A stretch of DNA of 64,000 bases from Paraburkholderia sp. DHOC27. GTDB taxonomy: Bacteria > Pseudomonadota > Gammaproteobacteria > Burkholderiales > Burkholderiaceae. Shown here piece after piece: positions 7,084-17,051 of the stretch. The notes below the pieces were generated by a model. It saw only the letters and a list, made by a program, of their open reading frames with translations, did no database searches and had not been told where the DNA came from. The first letter of the stretch is position 1; the number at the start of each line of letters is the position of its first letter. Position numbers and translations under genes: made by a program. The stretch covers positions 186,001 through 250,000 of the forward strand of contig NZ_QVQV01000006.1 in NCBI RefSeq assembly GCF_003429005.1. The letters run 5' to 3'.

Positions 7084-8550
7084 TTAAGCGGTGCCGCCGA
7101 CCGTCATCTTCTCGATGCGCAAGGTAGGCTGACCCACGCCCACCGGCACGCTCTGGCCTTCCTTGCCGCACACGCCCACGCCCGAATCCAGCGACATGTC
7201 GTTGCCGATCATGGTGACGTACTTGAGCGATTCCGGGCCGCTGCCAATCAGCGTGGCGCCCTTCACCGGATACGTCACCTTGCCGTTTTCGATCATGTAG
7301 GCTTCCGACGCCGAGAACACGAACTTGCCGTTGGTGATGTCCACCTGGCCGCCGCCGAAGTTCACCGCGTACAGACCATTCTTGACCGAGGCGATGATTT
7401 CCTGCGGGTCTTTATCGCCATTGAGCATGTAGGTGTTCGTCATGCGCGGCATGGGCAGCGCGGCGTACGATTCGCGGCGCGCGTTGCCGGTGACGGGCAT
7501 CTTCATCAGGCGCGCGTTCAGCGTGTCCTGGATGTAGCCCTTCAGGATGCCATCTTCGATCAGCGTGGTGCACTGGGTGGGATTACCTTCGTCGTCGATG
7601 TTCAGCGAACCGCGGCGGTTCGGCAGCGTGCCGTCGTCCACCACGGTGACGCCCTTGGCCGCCACCCGCTCGCCGATGCGTCCGGCAAACGCCGACGAAC
7701 CCTTGCGGTTGAAGTCGCCTTCCAGACCGTGGCCGATCGCCTCGTGCAGCAGCACGCCGGGCCAGCCCGGTCCGAGCACGACGGTCATCGCGCCGGCCGG
7801 AGCGGGGCGGGCGTCGAGGTTGACGAGCGCAGCGTGCACAGCGTCGTCCACGTACTTCGACAGTACTTCGTCGGTGAAATAGCCGTAGTCGAAGCGGCCA
7901 CCGCCGCCGCCGCTGCCGATTTCGCGGCGGCCGTTCTGCTCGGCGATCACCGTGACGGAAACGCGCACGAGCGGACGGATGTCCGCGGCAAGCGCGCCGT
8001 CGCTGCGGGCCACCAGCACCACGTCATATTCGCCGGCGAGGCCCGCCATCACCTGCTGGATGCGCGGATCGCGGCCGCGCGCCATCTGTTCGATGCGCTC
8101 GAGCAGTTTGACCTTCGCGGTGGCATCCAGCGAATGTAGCGGATCGGACGGCAGATACAGATCACGCCCGGCGACGCCCGTTAGCGACGACGCCACCTTG
8201 ATCTTCTGCTTGCCGCCGCCGGCCTTGGCGATGGAGCGCGTAGCGAGAGCCGCCTGACGGATCGCTTCGGGCGACAGATCATCGGAATACGCAAACGCCG
8301 TCCGGTCACCGGACACGGCACGTACGCCGACGCCTTGATCAATGCTGAAGCTGCCAGATTTGACGATGCCTTCTTCAAGACTCCAGGCTTCGCTGCGGGT
8401 GGCCTGGAAATACAGGTCAGCGTAGTCGATGCGGTGCGTGAAGATCTCGGCGAGCGTGCGGCTGAGCAGGGCTTCGTCGAGTCCGTAAGGCGTGAGGAGC
8501 ACGTCTTTGGCGGTGGCGAGATTTCGGATTCCGGGTTCGATGATATTCAT
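7084..8550 (-). CDS. tldD: Metalloprotease TldD
   Basis: This 488-residue protein is the expected size for TldD. With PmbA/TldE it forms a heterodimeric zinc protease that degrades unfolded peptides, matures microcin B17 and cleaves CcdA in E. coli. The metal site HEAIGHGLEGDF (HExxxH) is near residue 264. Other family blocks are GVGVRAVSGDRTAFAY near residue 73 and TNTYMLNGD near residue 365. It lies downstream of the nitrilase and yhdP on the same strand, a common beta-proteobacterial order. No pmbA is present in the window. Confidence 0.95.
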   Translation of the reverse strand: MNIIEPGIRNLATAKDVLLTPYGLDEALLSRTLAEIFTHRIDYADLYFQATRSEAWSLEEGIVKSGSFSIDQGVGVRAVSGDRTAFAYSDDLSPEAIRQAALATRSIAKAGGGKQKIKVASSLTGVAGRDLYLPSDPLHSLDATAKVKLLERIEQMARGRDPRIQQVMAGLAGEYDVVLVARSDGALAADIRPLVRVSVTVIAEQNGRREIGSGGGGGRFDYGYFTDEVLSKYVDDAVHAALVNLDARPAPAGAMTVVLGPGWPGVLLHEAIGHGLEGDFNRKGSSAFAGRIGERVAAKGVTVVDDGTLPNRRGSLNIDDEGNPTQCTTLIEDGILKGYIQDTLNARLMKMPVTGNARRESYAALPMPRMTNTYMLNGDKDPQEIIASVKNGLYAVNFGGGQVDITNGKFVFSASEAYMIENGKVTYPVKGATLIGSGPESLKYVTMIGNDMSLDSGVGVCGKEGQSVPVGVGQPTLRIEKMTVGGTA

Positions 8551-8649
8551 GCGAAGTATGTTCTGCTCAATACAAAGGGGTTCGGTTGACGCGGCGCGCG
8601 CATGGGTTAGATGGGTAGGCAGCGTCGCACTTTCAATGTCTGCTTCGGT

Positions 8650-9492
8650 TTAGCTCGTCAGTACGCGGTGACGCCAGGCCGGCAGGCTCTGCCGGACTTC
8701 GTCGATGCGGGAACGCTCCAGATTGCCGGCCACCACGCCGGCGCCTTCGTCACGTACCGCCACGATCTCCCCCCACGGGTCGATCAGCATGGTGTGGCCC
8801 CATGTGCGGCGGCCGTTTTCGTGCGTGCCGCCTTGCGCCGCTGCGAGCACGTAGCATTGATTCTCTACCGCTCGCGCGCGCAGCAGGGTCTCCCAGTGCG
8901 CGCGCCCGGTCGTGTAGGTGAAAGCGGACGGCACCACCATCAGTGCGCAATCGCCCAGCCGCCGGTACAACTCCGGAAAGCGTAAATCGTAGCAGACCGA
9001 CAGGCCGACTCGCCCAAACGGTGCCTCGAAGCTCTGCGGTTGCTCGCCGGGACGGATGGTGCGCGCCTCGTCGAACGATTCTGCGCCTTTTTCGAAGCTG
9101 AACAGGTGGATCTTGTCGTAGCGCGCCACCTCCTCGCCCTGCGGGTTGAACACCAGCGTGGTATTGAGGACGCGGTTGGCTTCCGGCGCAGTGAGCGGCA
9201 GCGTACCGCCAATGATCCACACGCGATGACGCCGTGCGGCATCGGCCAGAAAGCGTTGGATGGGACCGTCGCCGTAGGCTTCGCGGACACTGAGCTTGTC
9301 CGTGTCCTTGAAGCCCATGAAGCAGAAGTATTCGGGCAGCAGGACGAGTTGGGCGCCGTCGGCGGCGGCTTCGGCGATCAGACGTTCCGCCTCGGCCAGA
9401 TTGCGTTCGCGATCGGGCGTGCTCACCATTTGCAGGGCGGCGACGCGGTAAGACGGGACAGGAGATTGCGTAGTGCTGTGTGCTTCGCTCAT
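8650..9492 (-). CDS. Carbon-nitrogen hydrolase (nitrilase superfamily, Nit-like)
   Basis: This amidohydrolase has the Glu-Lys-Cys triad: E in LLPEYFCF, K in YDKIHLFSF and C in LSVCYDLRFPELYR. The order and the LRFPELYR block match the Nit1/Nit2-like branch, which in several organisms hydrolyses deaminated glutathione or omega-amides. The preferred start at 9492 (MSEAHSTTQ) gives 280 residues, the usual family length. A GTG at 9660 overlaps the yhdP stop (GTGA) and would add 56 Pro/Ser/Gln-rich residues. That coupling makes the longer form a real alternative. It lies between yhdP and tldD. Confidence 0.88.
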   Translation of the reverse strand: MSEAHSTTQSPVPSYRVAALQMVSTPDRERNLAEAERLIAEAAADGAQLVLLPEYFCFMGFKDTDKLSVREAYGDGPIQRFLADAARRHRVWIIGGTLPLTAPEANRVLNTTLVFNPQGEEVARYDKIHLFSFEKGAESFDEARTIRPGEQPQSFEAPFGRVGLSVCYDLRFPELYRRLGDCALMVVPSAFTYTTGRAHWETLLRARAVENQCYVLAAAQGGTHENGRRTWGHTMLIDPWGEIVAVRDEGAGVVAGNLERSRIDEVRQSLPAWRHRVLTS

Positions 9493-9656
9493 GAGCGTTT
9501 CGAAAGACTCCTGGCTATGAACTGACTGCGGAACCAACGACAGAACCTGTTGCGGAACCAACGGCAAAGCCGGATGCGGAATTGCTGGCCGCGAAACGGC
9601 CTGTGGCTGCACCGCTACCGTGCCATTCGACGCTGAACGCTCCGAAGCGGAGCCGT

Positions 9657-12600
9657 TCACTGGGCATCCGCCTCCGAAGCGGGCAGATCCATCTTACCGC
9701 GATCCCCGTGCACCCGCTCGATGTGCGGTTTCGCCCACGGACCCGTAATCGCGTAGTCGATCGCGAACGCATGGGAGATCGACTGGGACAGCGCGAAATC
9801 GGCGGCCAGCGCGGCGAGTCCGATAAGCGGATTGATCACCGCCGCCGCCACCACGCCGGCGCCAGCGCTGACCGTCGGCACGATGTGCAGGTGCAGGTCT
9901 TCGGTCCGCTGGGCGAGGTCGAGCGAGCCTTTCATTTCCGCGCGCGCAGGCGCCGTGACCATCTTGAAGTTGTCGGTGCGGCCAATGCCGTCGCTGATCT
10001 GACCCGTGCCCGTGACACTTTCGAACGGCAGCCCTTCGCCAATCACGTCGCGGAAGTCCAGCGTCGCGACGCGCTCGAAGCTTTGCAGGCTGATCACGCC
10101 CAGCAGTTTGGCCACCCCCGGGCTGACCTTGAGGATCTGTCCGTGGCGCAGATCCACGGTCAGATTGCCGTTGAGCGTCGGATAGTCGATGTGGGTCGGA
10201 CCGCCGCGCCACACCATCTTGCCCGCCAGCGTGCCGCTGCCGCCCTTGAGCGTGTGCGGCTTGCCGGCCAGGTCCAGCAGTGCGCCGGCATCCTTGATGT
10301 CGAGCTTGAAATCGAACACGGTGCGCTTGGGCGTTTCTTCGTCCGTGTTGGCGCCGAGCGTGGTCGAGGTGCGCCAGTTGGCGGTGGCGGTCAGCGTCGC
10401 GGCGGGATTGGTCAGGTCCAGCTTGTCGAGTTGCCAGACCGGCACGCCGTCTTCCTCGAAATTGTGCGCGTCCACTTCCAGCTTGCCGACATCTTGGTCG
10501 CGCACGATCAGTTGATTGACGATCAGGTCGATGGACGGCATGTTCTGCGCCGGCGCCGACATGGCCTGGCCCAGCAGATCGTTTTCGGTGGCAGACGGAA
10601 TCACCAGCCGGGCGAGGCGGGCCTGCAAGGTGCCGGGGGAGCCTTTGGTCGGGCCCGGCAGCCACGCCACGTGACCGGACACCTGATTCGAGGCCACGTT
10701 GGCCTGCCATTGGCCCTGGTCGCGCGAGGCGCCGATGATCACGCTTTCCCAATGGCGCTTGAGCAACGTCAGGGTGCCGATGTGCACCGCGAAGCGATTC
10801 GGCTGGAATTGCGCGAGCGTGGGATTCGGCGCGGCAGGCGGCTGACTGGCCGGCGTCGCAGCGGCCGCCGCGGCTTCCTTGCCGCGCATTTCGGTGACGA
10901 AGGCACGCCATTGATCGGCGTCGAACGTGTCGAGATCGACGGCCGCGACCACTCCTTCGGACGGCAGGTCAGCCGGCTTGTTCACACCGATCGAGCCCAC
11001 CACGACGGTGGGCGGCTGATGCGGCGTGTAGCGCAGCAGGTAGGTGGCCGCAATCGGGCCGAACTTCAGCTCGGCGCGTTCCAGAGCGGGTCCGGGGACC
11101 GGACTCGAACCGGCAACCTGCGCTTGCACGGGAGCCGGGCTTGCCGCTTTCGCGGCGTCGGCCGGCGCAAGCGTGAAATGCAGCGGCATGGGTGTGCCGA
11201 CCGGCTTGTTGAACGGCGCCGGAAAGTCGAGGCCGAGACCACTCAGGTCGGAGTTCGCGGTGATGTCCGGCAGTTGTCCCTTGGCACCCTTCAGACTCAG
11301 TTCATAAGGCGCGCTGCCGCTGATGCGCGTGAGCACCTGCTCGGCCGGCCCATGCAGATTCAGCCCACGTGCCGCGTCCACGCCAATGTGGCCGTTCAGA
11401 TTGAGCGCGTAGAGGCCGCCCTTTTGAAAATTGCCGTTGGCGTGGATATCACCGCCGAGGAACTGGCCGCTCAGACGATCCACCTGCGCGGCGTGCTCGG
11501 TGAACTTCACCTTGCCGTAGAGTTGGGACAGCGGCGGCACGTTGTTCATGCTTAGCCGGTCGTTCTGGAAGCCCACCGAGCCGTCGACGGCAATGTGCGG
11601 CTTCGGCGTACGCGGTATGGTCAATTTGAGCGCGAGCGCCGCCGTGCCTTGCGCCTGCAGCTTTTCGCCGACGTGCTTCGACAGACCGCCCAGCGCACTG
11701 GCGTTGACGTAGTCCAGCATGTCGGAGAGCGGCCCATGACCCTCGCCGTCGATCACGAGACTCGACGCCTTGGTGCCGAGGTCGTCGATCTTGCCGCTCA
11801 CCTTGTTGATGGCTACGTGCTTGTAGTGCGCGCGGTCGATGTCGAAGCGCATCAGGTTCTGCTTCAGCTCGAACGTGCCGTTGATGCCTTCGAGCGGCGG
11901 CCACACGTTCGGCGTCACGCCGTCCTTCATCATGCGCGGCGGGAACGGCGACGGGTCGAACTTGCCGCCCTTGAACGGCGCCGTGATCTGGAATACGCCC
12001 GCAGTAGGAAAGCGCGAGTAAGGGAACTTGGTGAGATCGCCGTGTACCTCGATCACCGCGCCGTGCGATGAACCGGCCTGCAGGCCGTGGCCCAGATAGA
12101 TGCGTAGCTTCTCGCTGATGCTGGTGGGCAGATAGCGGGCGATTCGCGTGACCTGCGCGTGATCGATGACCGCCTTCAGGTCGAGCGAACCACGGCCGTG
12201 CCCAGGATTGCTGTAGTTCGCCGTCGCATGCGCGGTGGCGTCAGCGTTGACGAGGCGCAGTTCCGGCACTTCGATCGCGAAGGCCTTGTGCACTTCGCCC
12301 GGCGCGGTCGGCATCACCTTCCACGTGCCATGACCTTGCAGACGATCGAAGCGCAGGCGTGGATCGTCGAACACGCCGGGTAGCGTGACGGCTACGTTGT
12401 TGGTGTCGATCGCCATCGCGCCGTGCGTCTCGTCGGCATCCACGGTGCCCCACAGATTCTCCACACCCGGCAGACCGGCGCGCGGGTGGCCGAGCGGCGT
12501 CAGACCCGGTGGCGGCTCTTGCGCCGCCACGCTGATGCCTTGCAGATCCGCCTTCAGGCGATACCGCACGATCGGCTCGGCGTTGCCCGCATTGTGTTCA

Positions 12601-13919
12601 CTGGCGGCTTCGCCCGAATCCGGCTTGGCGCGCTCCACCTCGATCTGGTAATTGGCCACTTGCCCGCGCGGATTGAAGCGCACGAGTTCGTTGAGGATGC
12701 GCCCCGACAAGGGCAACGCCCGGCTGAATTCGGCGAGGATGCCCAGGTCGATCCGGTCGCCAGCCACGCTGAACAACTGGCCATGCTGAATGGACGCCCT
12801 GCGGAAATGACTGGTCAGCGTCTCGAAGGTCAGCGTGCGCGTGAGCGGCGTGCCGTCTTCGAGCGGCGGTTGTCCGAGTTCGGCGCGCATGTTCTTCAAC
12901 TGCAGCGTGTAGTCGTCGCCTTCGGTGACGCCGACCTTCCACGCGAAGCGGGCAACCGGCACGTCGAGCCGCGGCTGGGTGGGCCGTACCCGCAGCGCGA
13001 CGTTGCTACCCGAGAGCGTGCCGCTCGCCGAATTCATGCGCCCTTGCGAGAACTCGATCCAGATGGCGTTATCGATTTGACCCGCGAACGTCTCGATCGG
13101 GAAATCCACGTAGCGGGCGAGCACCGGCAAGTCCACCGGGCCGGTCGACACATAAGCCTGTCCCGTCCAGTTGATCGGCTTGCCGATAGCCGAGAGCGGT
13201 GCATGCTGAAACTGCGCGCGGAAATCCAGCGCGCCGTGCAGCACCTTGCCATCCGGCGGCGCCTGCAACGCGAAGTGATGGGTGCGGCCGTCGTTGAGAA
13301 TCGCTAGTCTGATGTTTTGCAGCGCCAGCTCAGGCGCGTCGTGACGCGCGTCGTGCCACCTGAGCGTGCCGCCGCGCATCACGATGGCCTGCTGACGCAG
13401 CAGCCAGGTGCTGAAGGTGTCGTTACCCGTATGGCGGTTCGGCATCGTGACGCCGGCCACCGAGAGCGAGCCGTCCGCGCCGCGCGCCACCAGCACGTCC
13501 GGTTGATCGACGATCAGGCTCGACAGGATGGGCTTGAGGGTCCACAGCGAACGCCACGACACCGTGGCAGTGGCGTGCGGAATCGTCAGTGCAGGCTTGC
13601 CATCGCGATCGCGAATGACGAGGTTGGTCACGTCGATGCCTGGCTGGAAGCCGCTCCAGTGAGGCTCGAGTTTGCCGATGGTCAGCTGCGAGTGGATCTT
13701 CTCGGAGACGAGTGTTTCGATGCGCGGCCGGAACGAATCGACGCGCGGCAGCAGGCCGTAACGTAGACCGAGGAACAGGGCTGCGGCGATGAAGTAAACG
13801 ACGAGGGCGATGCACAGCAACACCCGCAAGGTGTGATGCAGCACTACGTGGTCGCCGCCGCTCACTGGCCTGACTTCTCCGGCTTCATCGTGCTCGGCGG
13901 GATCGTTTCGCTCGGACAT
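9657..13919 (-). CDS. yhdP: YhdP family AsmA-like envelope protein
   Basis: This is a very large protein (1420 residues) with one N-terminal membrane segment (LRVLLCIALVVYFIAAALF, about residues 31-49). A long periplasmic, beta-rich region follows, with AsmA-like repeats and a conserved C-terminal block (ISLQSFERVATLDFRD, VSAGAGVVAAAVINPLIGLA). YhdP, TamB and YdbH are bridge-like proteins thought to carry phospholipids between the inner and outer membranes. Low-complexity Ala/Pro linkers occur near residues 925-955 and 1015-1035. The first contains a stretch resembling a tRNA T-arm at DNA level (11098-11114). The gene is divergent from glnE and its stop overlaps the alternative GTG of the nitrilase. 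Confidence 0.92.
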   Translation of the reverse strand: MSERNDPAEHDEAGEVRPVSGGDHVVLHHTLRVLLCIALVVYFIAAALFLGLRYGLLPRVDSFRPRIETLVSEKIHSQLTIGKLEPHWSGFQPGIDVTNLVIRDRDGKPALTIPHATATVSWRSLWTLKPILSSLIVDQPDVLVARGADGSLSVAGVTMPNRHTGNDTFSTWLLRQQAIVMRGGTLRWHDARHDAPELALQNIRLAILNDGRTHHFALQAPPDGKVLHGALDFRAQFQHAPLSAIGKPINWTGQAYVSTGPVDLPVLARYVDFPIETFAGQIDNAIWIEFSQGRMNSASGTLSGSNVALRVRPTQPRLDVPVARFAWKVGVTEGDDYTLQLKNMRAELGQPPLEDGTPLTRTLTFETLTSHFRRASIQHGQLFSVAGDRIDLGILAEFSRALPLSGRILNELVRFNPRGQVANYQIEVERAKPDSGEAASEHNAGNAEPIVRYRLKADLQGISVAAQEPPPGLTPLGHPRAGLPGVENLWGTVDADETHGAMAIDTNNVAVTLPGVFDDPRLRFDRLQGHGTWKVMPTAPGEVHKAFAIEVPELRLVNADATAHATANYSNPGHGRGSLDLKAVIDHAQVTRIARYLPTSISEKLRIYLGHGLQAGSSHGAVIEVHGDLTKFPYSRFPTAGVFQITAPFKGGKFDPSPFPPRMMKDGVTPNVWPPLEGINGTFELKQNLMRFDIDRAHYKHVAINKVSGKIDDLGTKASSLVIDGEGHGPLSDMLDYVNASALGGLSKHVGEKLQAQGTAALALKLTIPRTPKPHIAVDGSVGFQNDRLSMNNVPPLSQLYGKVKFTEHAAQVDRLSGQFLGGDIHANGNFQKGGLYALNLNGHIGVDAARGLNLHGPAEQVLTRISGSAPYELSLKGAKGQLPDITANSDLSGLGLDFPAPFNKPVGTPMPLHFTLAPADAAKAASPAPVQAQVAGSSPVPGPALERAELKFGPIAATYLLRYTPHQPPTVVVGSIGVNKPADLPSEGVVAAVDLDTFDADQWRAFVTEMRGKEAAAAAATPASQPPAAPNPTLAQFQPNRFAVHIGTLTLLKRHWESVIIGASRDQGQWQANVASNQVSGHVAWLPGPTKGSPGTLQARLARLVIPSATENDLLGQAMSAPAQNMPSIDLIVNQLIVRDQDVGKLEVDAHNFEEDGVPVWQLDKLDLTNPAATLTATANWRTSTTLGANTDEETPKRTVFDFKLDIKDAGALLDLAGKPHTLKGGSGTLAGKMVWRGGPTHIDYPTLNGNLTVDLRHGQILKVSPGVAKLLGVISLQSFERVATLDFRDVIGEGLPFESVTGTGQISDGIGRTDNFKMVTAPARAEMKGSLDLAQRTEDLHLHIVPTVSAGAGVVAAAVINPLIGLAALAADFALSQSISHAFAIDYAITGPWAKPHIERVHGDRGKMDLPASEADAQ

Positions 13920-14096
13920 GCTGCGGCGGTGGTGGGCGTATGGTAGTTTTGCGATCTGACGACGAAATGTAACACACGGACTAGCCCCGACGAATATCCG
14001 TCAAAGCCCGAGCCCATGCCGTCTCGCGACCTGTCGGCAGGCGCTGCGAAGCCCTGTGACGACAACGGATCAAGCAACGACCGAACCCGACCTTTG

Positions 14097-16877
14097 ATGA
14101 CCGACGCTACCCTCCTGAGTTCCAGCTATTCACGTTACGCGGCGCGTGCCATTGCGGCCCGGCCCGAACTGGCCGCGCGGGTTGCCGAGCTGGCTGCCGC
14201 GCCGGTATCGCGCGAACGCATCGAGGCGCGCTTCGATGCGCTCAGCCAAGCGGCTGGTGCGGTGCTGGACGAAGACGCGCTGAAGCGCGTGCTGCGCCAG
14301 TTGCGCACGGAAGTCTTTTGCGCGGTGATGGAGCGGGACCTCGCGGGCAAGGCGGACGTCGCGGAAGTCACGGGCGCGATGACCGATCTCGCGGAGACCA
14401 CGATTCAGCGTGCGCTCGCCGTGCTGTCCGTGGACCTGGAAGCGCTCTTTGGCGAACCGCGTGGTCCGGAGGGCGAACGTCTGACGCTCGGCGTGGTGGG
14501 CATGGGCAAGCTGGGCGGACGCGAGCTGAACGTGTCGTCGGATATCGACCTGATCTTTCTGTATGAGGACGATGGCGAGACGGCCGGCGGTCAACGGGCG
14601 CCGATCGCCACGCAGGACTATTTCACGCGCCTCGGCAAGAAGCTGATTGCCGCCCTCGCCGAAGTGACGGGCGACGGCTACGTGTTTCGCGTCGACATGC
14701 GCCTGCGTCCGAATGGCGACTCCGGTCCGCTCGTGTGCAGTCTCGGCATGCTCGAAGAGTACTTCTACGTGCAGGGCCGCGAATGGGAGCGCTATGCGTG
14801 GATCAAGGGGCGGCTCGTCTCCGAAGGCGCGAGCGAATCGGCGGCGCGGCTTTCAAAGCAGCTCGATGCGATCGTCACGCCGTTCATCTACCGCCGCTAC
14901 CTCGATTTCGGCGTGATCAGCGCGATTCGGGCGCTGCATCTGCAGATTCGCCAGGAGGCGCAGCGCCGCGCCTCGATGCGCCCGGACAAGGCCGACGATA
15001 TCAAGCTGGGGCGCGGCGGCATCCGCGAGATCGAATTCAGCGCCCAGGTGTTTCAGCTGATTCGCGGCGGTCAGGACGCCGGTTTTCGCGTGAGGCCGAC
15101 GCTAGCCGTACTGCGTCACGCGGCCACTCACGGGTTGATTGCGCCGACCATCTGCGTGAAGCTTTCGCACGCGTATCGCTTCCTGCGCGAACTCGAACAC
15201 CGCCTGCAATATCGCAACGACGCGCAAACCCATGCCATGCCGGTCGATCCCGAGGAGCGGGACGCGCTCGCTCACACAATGGGCTTTGACGGCTACCCGG
15301 CGCTGATGGCGAAGCTCGACGCGCATCGCGAACTGGTGGAGCAGCAATTCGACCAGATCTTCGCCGACAAGGTGAACGGCCGCGATGGTTGCGGCGCGCC
15401 TGAGGATGGCGCCGCGGTGTGGGTCTGGAGCAGTGCGCTTGCAGACGACAGCGCCGACGATGCGCTGCATGCACGGCTGGTCGAACTGGGCATCGAGCAG
15501 CCTACCGATCTGCTCGCGAGGCTGCGGGCGATGTGGCAGTCCTCCCGCTACACAGGTCTGGGCGAGGGGAGCCGCCAGCGCTTCGACACCGTCGCGCAGC
15601 GCGCGCTCGAAGCCGCCCGCACCCTGGAGCCGCCCGAGCGGCGCGGCGATACCGTGGCGCGTTGCTTCGATCTGCTGGAGACCGTGAGCCGCCGCGGTGC
15701 TTATCTGGCGCTGCTGACTGAATATCCGCAGGCGCTACATCGCGTGCTGTCGGTGCTGGGCGCTTCGCGTTGGGCGGCGGGTTATCTGATCCGCCATCCG
15801 CAACTGCTCGACGAACTGCTCGATGACGAAGCCATTGCCAGCCCGTTCGACTGGGCCGAGTTCAAACGCACGCTGCGGCTGCGTCTGGCTGCGGCCGATG
15901 GTGTCGAACAGCAGATGGACTTGCTGCGTCATGCGCATCAGGCCGAGGTGTTCCGCATTCTGCTGATCGATCTGGCGGGCAAGCTGAGCGTCGAGCATGT
16001 CAGCGACCGTCTTTCCGAGCTGGCCGATGCGGTGCTGGACGTCACGCTCGAAGCGGTCTGGAACAACCTGGCGCGGCGCCATCGCGAGGTGCCGCGTTTT
16101 GCCGTGATCGCTTACGGCAAGCTGGGTGGCAAGGAATTGGGCTACGCGTCGGATCTCGATCTGATCTTCCTTTACGAAGACGATGACGAGAACGCGGCGG
16201 AAATCTACGCCATGTACACCCGCCGTCTGATTACCTGCCTGACGATGGCGACAGGCGCGGGTACCTTGTTCGACGTGGATTTGCGTTTGCGGCCCAATGG
16301 CGAGTCGGGCCTGCTCGTCACGGATCTCGACGCTTTCCGCCGCTATCAACTGCGTGAGGGCGATGCCGCCAATACGGCGTGGGTCTGGGAGCACCAGGCG
16401 CTGTCGCGCGCCCGCTACTGCGCGGGCGATGCCGCGATTGGCGCGAAGTTCGAAGCGATCCGCGAGCAGGTGCTGACGACACCGCGCGAGGCCGCGCCAC
16501 TGGCGAAGGAAATCGTCGAGATGCGCGAGAAGGTCGAAGCGGGGCATCCGAATCGCACGACGCTTTTCGATCTCAAACACGACCGCGGCGGCATGGTGGA
16601 CATCGAATTCACGGTGCAGTATTGGGTGCTGCTGCATGCGGCACGCGACCCCGAACTGATCCGCAATACCGGCAATATCGCGCTGCTGCGCGAGGTGTCG
16701 CGCTTCGGCATGATGAGCGAGGAGGAGGCGGAGACGGTGGGTGCCGCGTACCGGACTTATCGCAAGCTGCAGCACAAGCTGCGGCTGGACGGGATGGAGA
16801 AGGCGCGGGTCGAGCCTGCCCTTGTGGCCACCGAGCGCGAGGCGGTGCTGACGCTTTGGGAGCGGGTGTTTGGATGA
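14097..16877 (+). CDS. glnE: Bifunctional glutamine synthetase adenylyltransferase/deadenylylase
   Basis: GlnE adds and removes AMP on glutamine synthetase in response to PII and glutamine. From ATG 14097 the protein has 926 residues, close to the usual 940-950. Two nucleotidyltransferase domains are visible: GMGKLGGRELNVSSDIDLIF in the N-terminal half (deadenylylase) and AYGKLGGKELGYASDLDLIF in the C-terminal half (adenylylase). Both keep their catalytic DxD pair. An upstream in-frame start at 14016 adds 27 residues of no family character. It is convergent with recN. Confidence 0.96.
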   Translation: MTDATLLSSSYSRYAARAIAARPELAARVAELAAAPVSRERIEARFDALSQAAGAVLDEDALKRVLRQLRTEVFCAVMERDLAGKADVAEVTGAMTDLAETTIQRALAVLSVDLEALFGEPRGPEGERLTLGVVGMGKLGGRELNVSSDIDLIFLYEDDGETAGGQRAPIATQDYFTRLGKKLIAALAEVTGDGYVFRVDMRLRPNGDSGPLVCSLGMLEEYFYVQGREWERYAWIKGRLVSEGASESAARLSKQLDAIVTPFIYRRYLDFGVISAIRALHLQIRQEAQRRASMRPDKADDIKLGRGGIREIEFSAQVFQLIRGGQDAGFRVRPTLAVLRHAATHGLIAPTICVKLSHAYRFLRELEHRLQYRNDAQTHAMPVDPEERDALAHTMGFDGYPALMAKLDAHRELVEQQFDQIFADKVNGRDGCGAPEDGAAVWVWSSALADDSADDALHARLVELGIEQPTDLLARLRAMWQSSRYTGLGEGSRQRFDTVAQRALEAARTLEPPERRGDTVARCFDLLETVSRRGAYLALLTEYPQALHRVLSVLGASRWAAGYLIRHPQLLDELLDDEAIASPFDWAEFKRTLRLRLAAADGVEQQMDLLRHAHQAEVFRILLIDLAGKLSVEHVSDRLSELADAVLDVTLEAVWNNLARRHREVPRFAVIAYGKLGGKELGYASDLDLIFLYEDDDENAAEIYAMYTRRLITCLTMATGAGTLFDVDLRLRPNGESGLLVTDLDAFRRYQLREGDAANTAWVWEHQALSRARYCAGDAAIGAKFEAIREQVLTTPREAAPLAKEIVEMREKVEAGHPNRTTLFDLKHDRGGMVDIEFTVQYWVLLHAARDPELIRNTGNIALLREVSRFGMMSEEEAETVGAAYRTYRKLQHKLRLDGMEKARVEPALVATEREAVLTLWERVFG

Positions 16878-17009
16878 GGTGAGTGCGGCGCGAGCGGGCG
16901 GCGGCGCGTTTCTGATTGATGGCTCGAGCGTGGCGCTGTCTCGTGGCGCTGCTTACGGCTTGGGGCCGCTGATTCGCTTATGTGACGCGATGTGGTGTGT
17001 GCTACGGCT

Positions 17010-17034
17010 AGCGCGGCGGCGAGACTGCCGCGCT
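17010..17034. terminator. Weak hairpin between convergent glnE and recN
   Basis: AGCGCGGC and GCCGCGCT form an eight-base stem with a nine-base loop in the 174-base gap between two convergent genes. No T-run follows on either strand, so it is at best a weak or Rho-assisted end. Confidence 0.3.
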
Positions 17035-17051
17035 CTGCCGATGCGCTGATG

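Noticed and set aside
11098..11174. Possible tRNA gene inside yhdP
   Set aside because: Only a T-arm-like piece is present; no acceptor, D or anticodon arms can be built.
9582..11555. A 657-residue open frame antisense to yhdP
   Set aside because: Arg-rich shadow with no start-site support; yhdP is the real gene.
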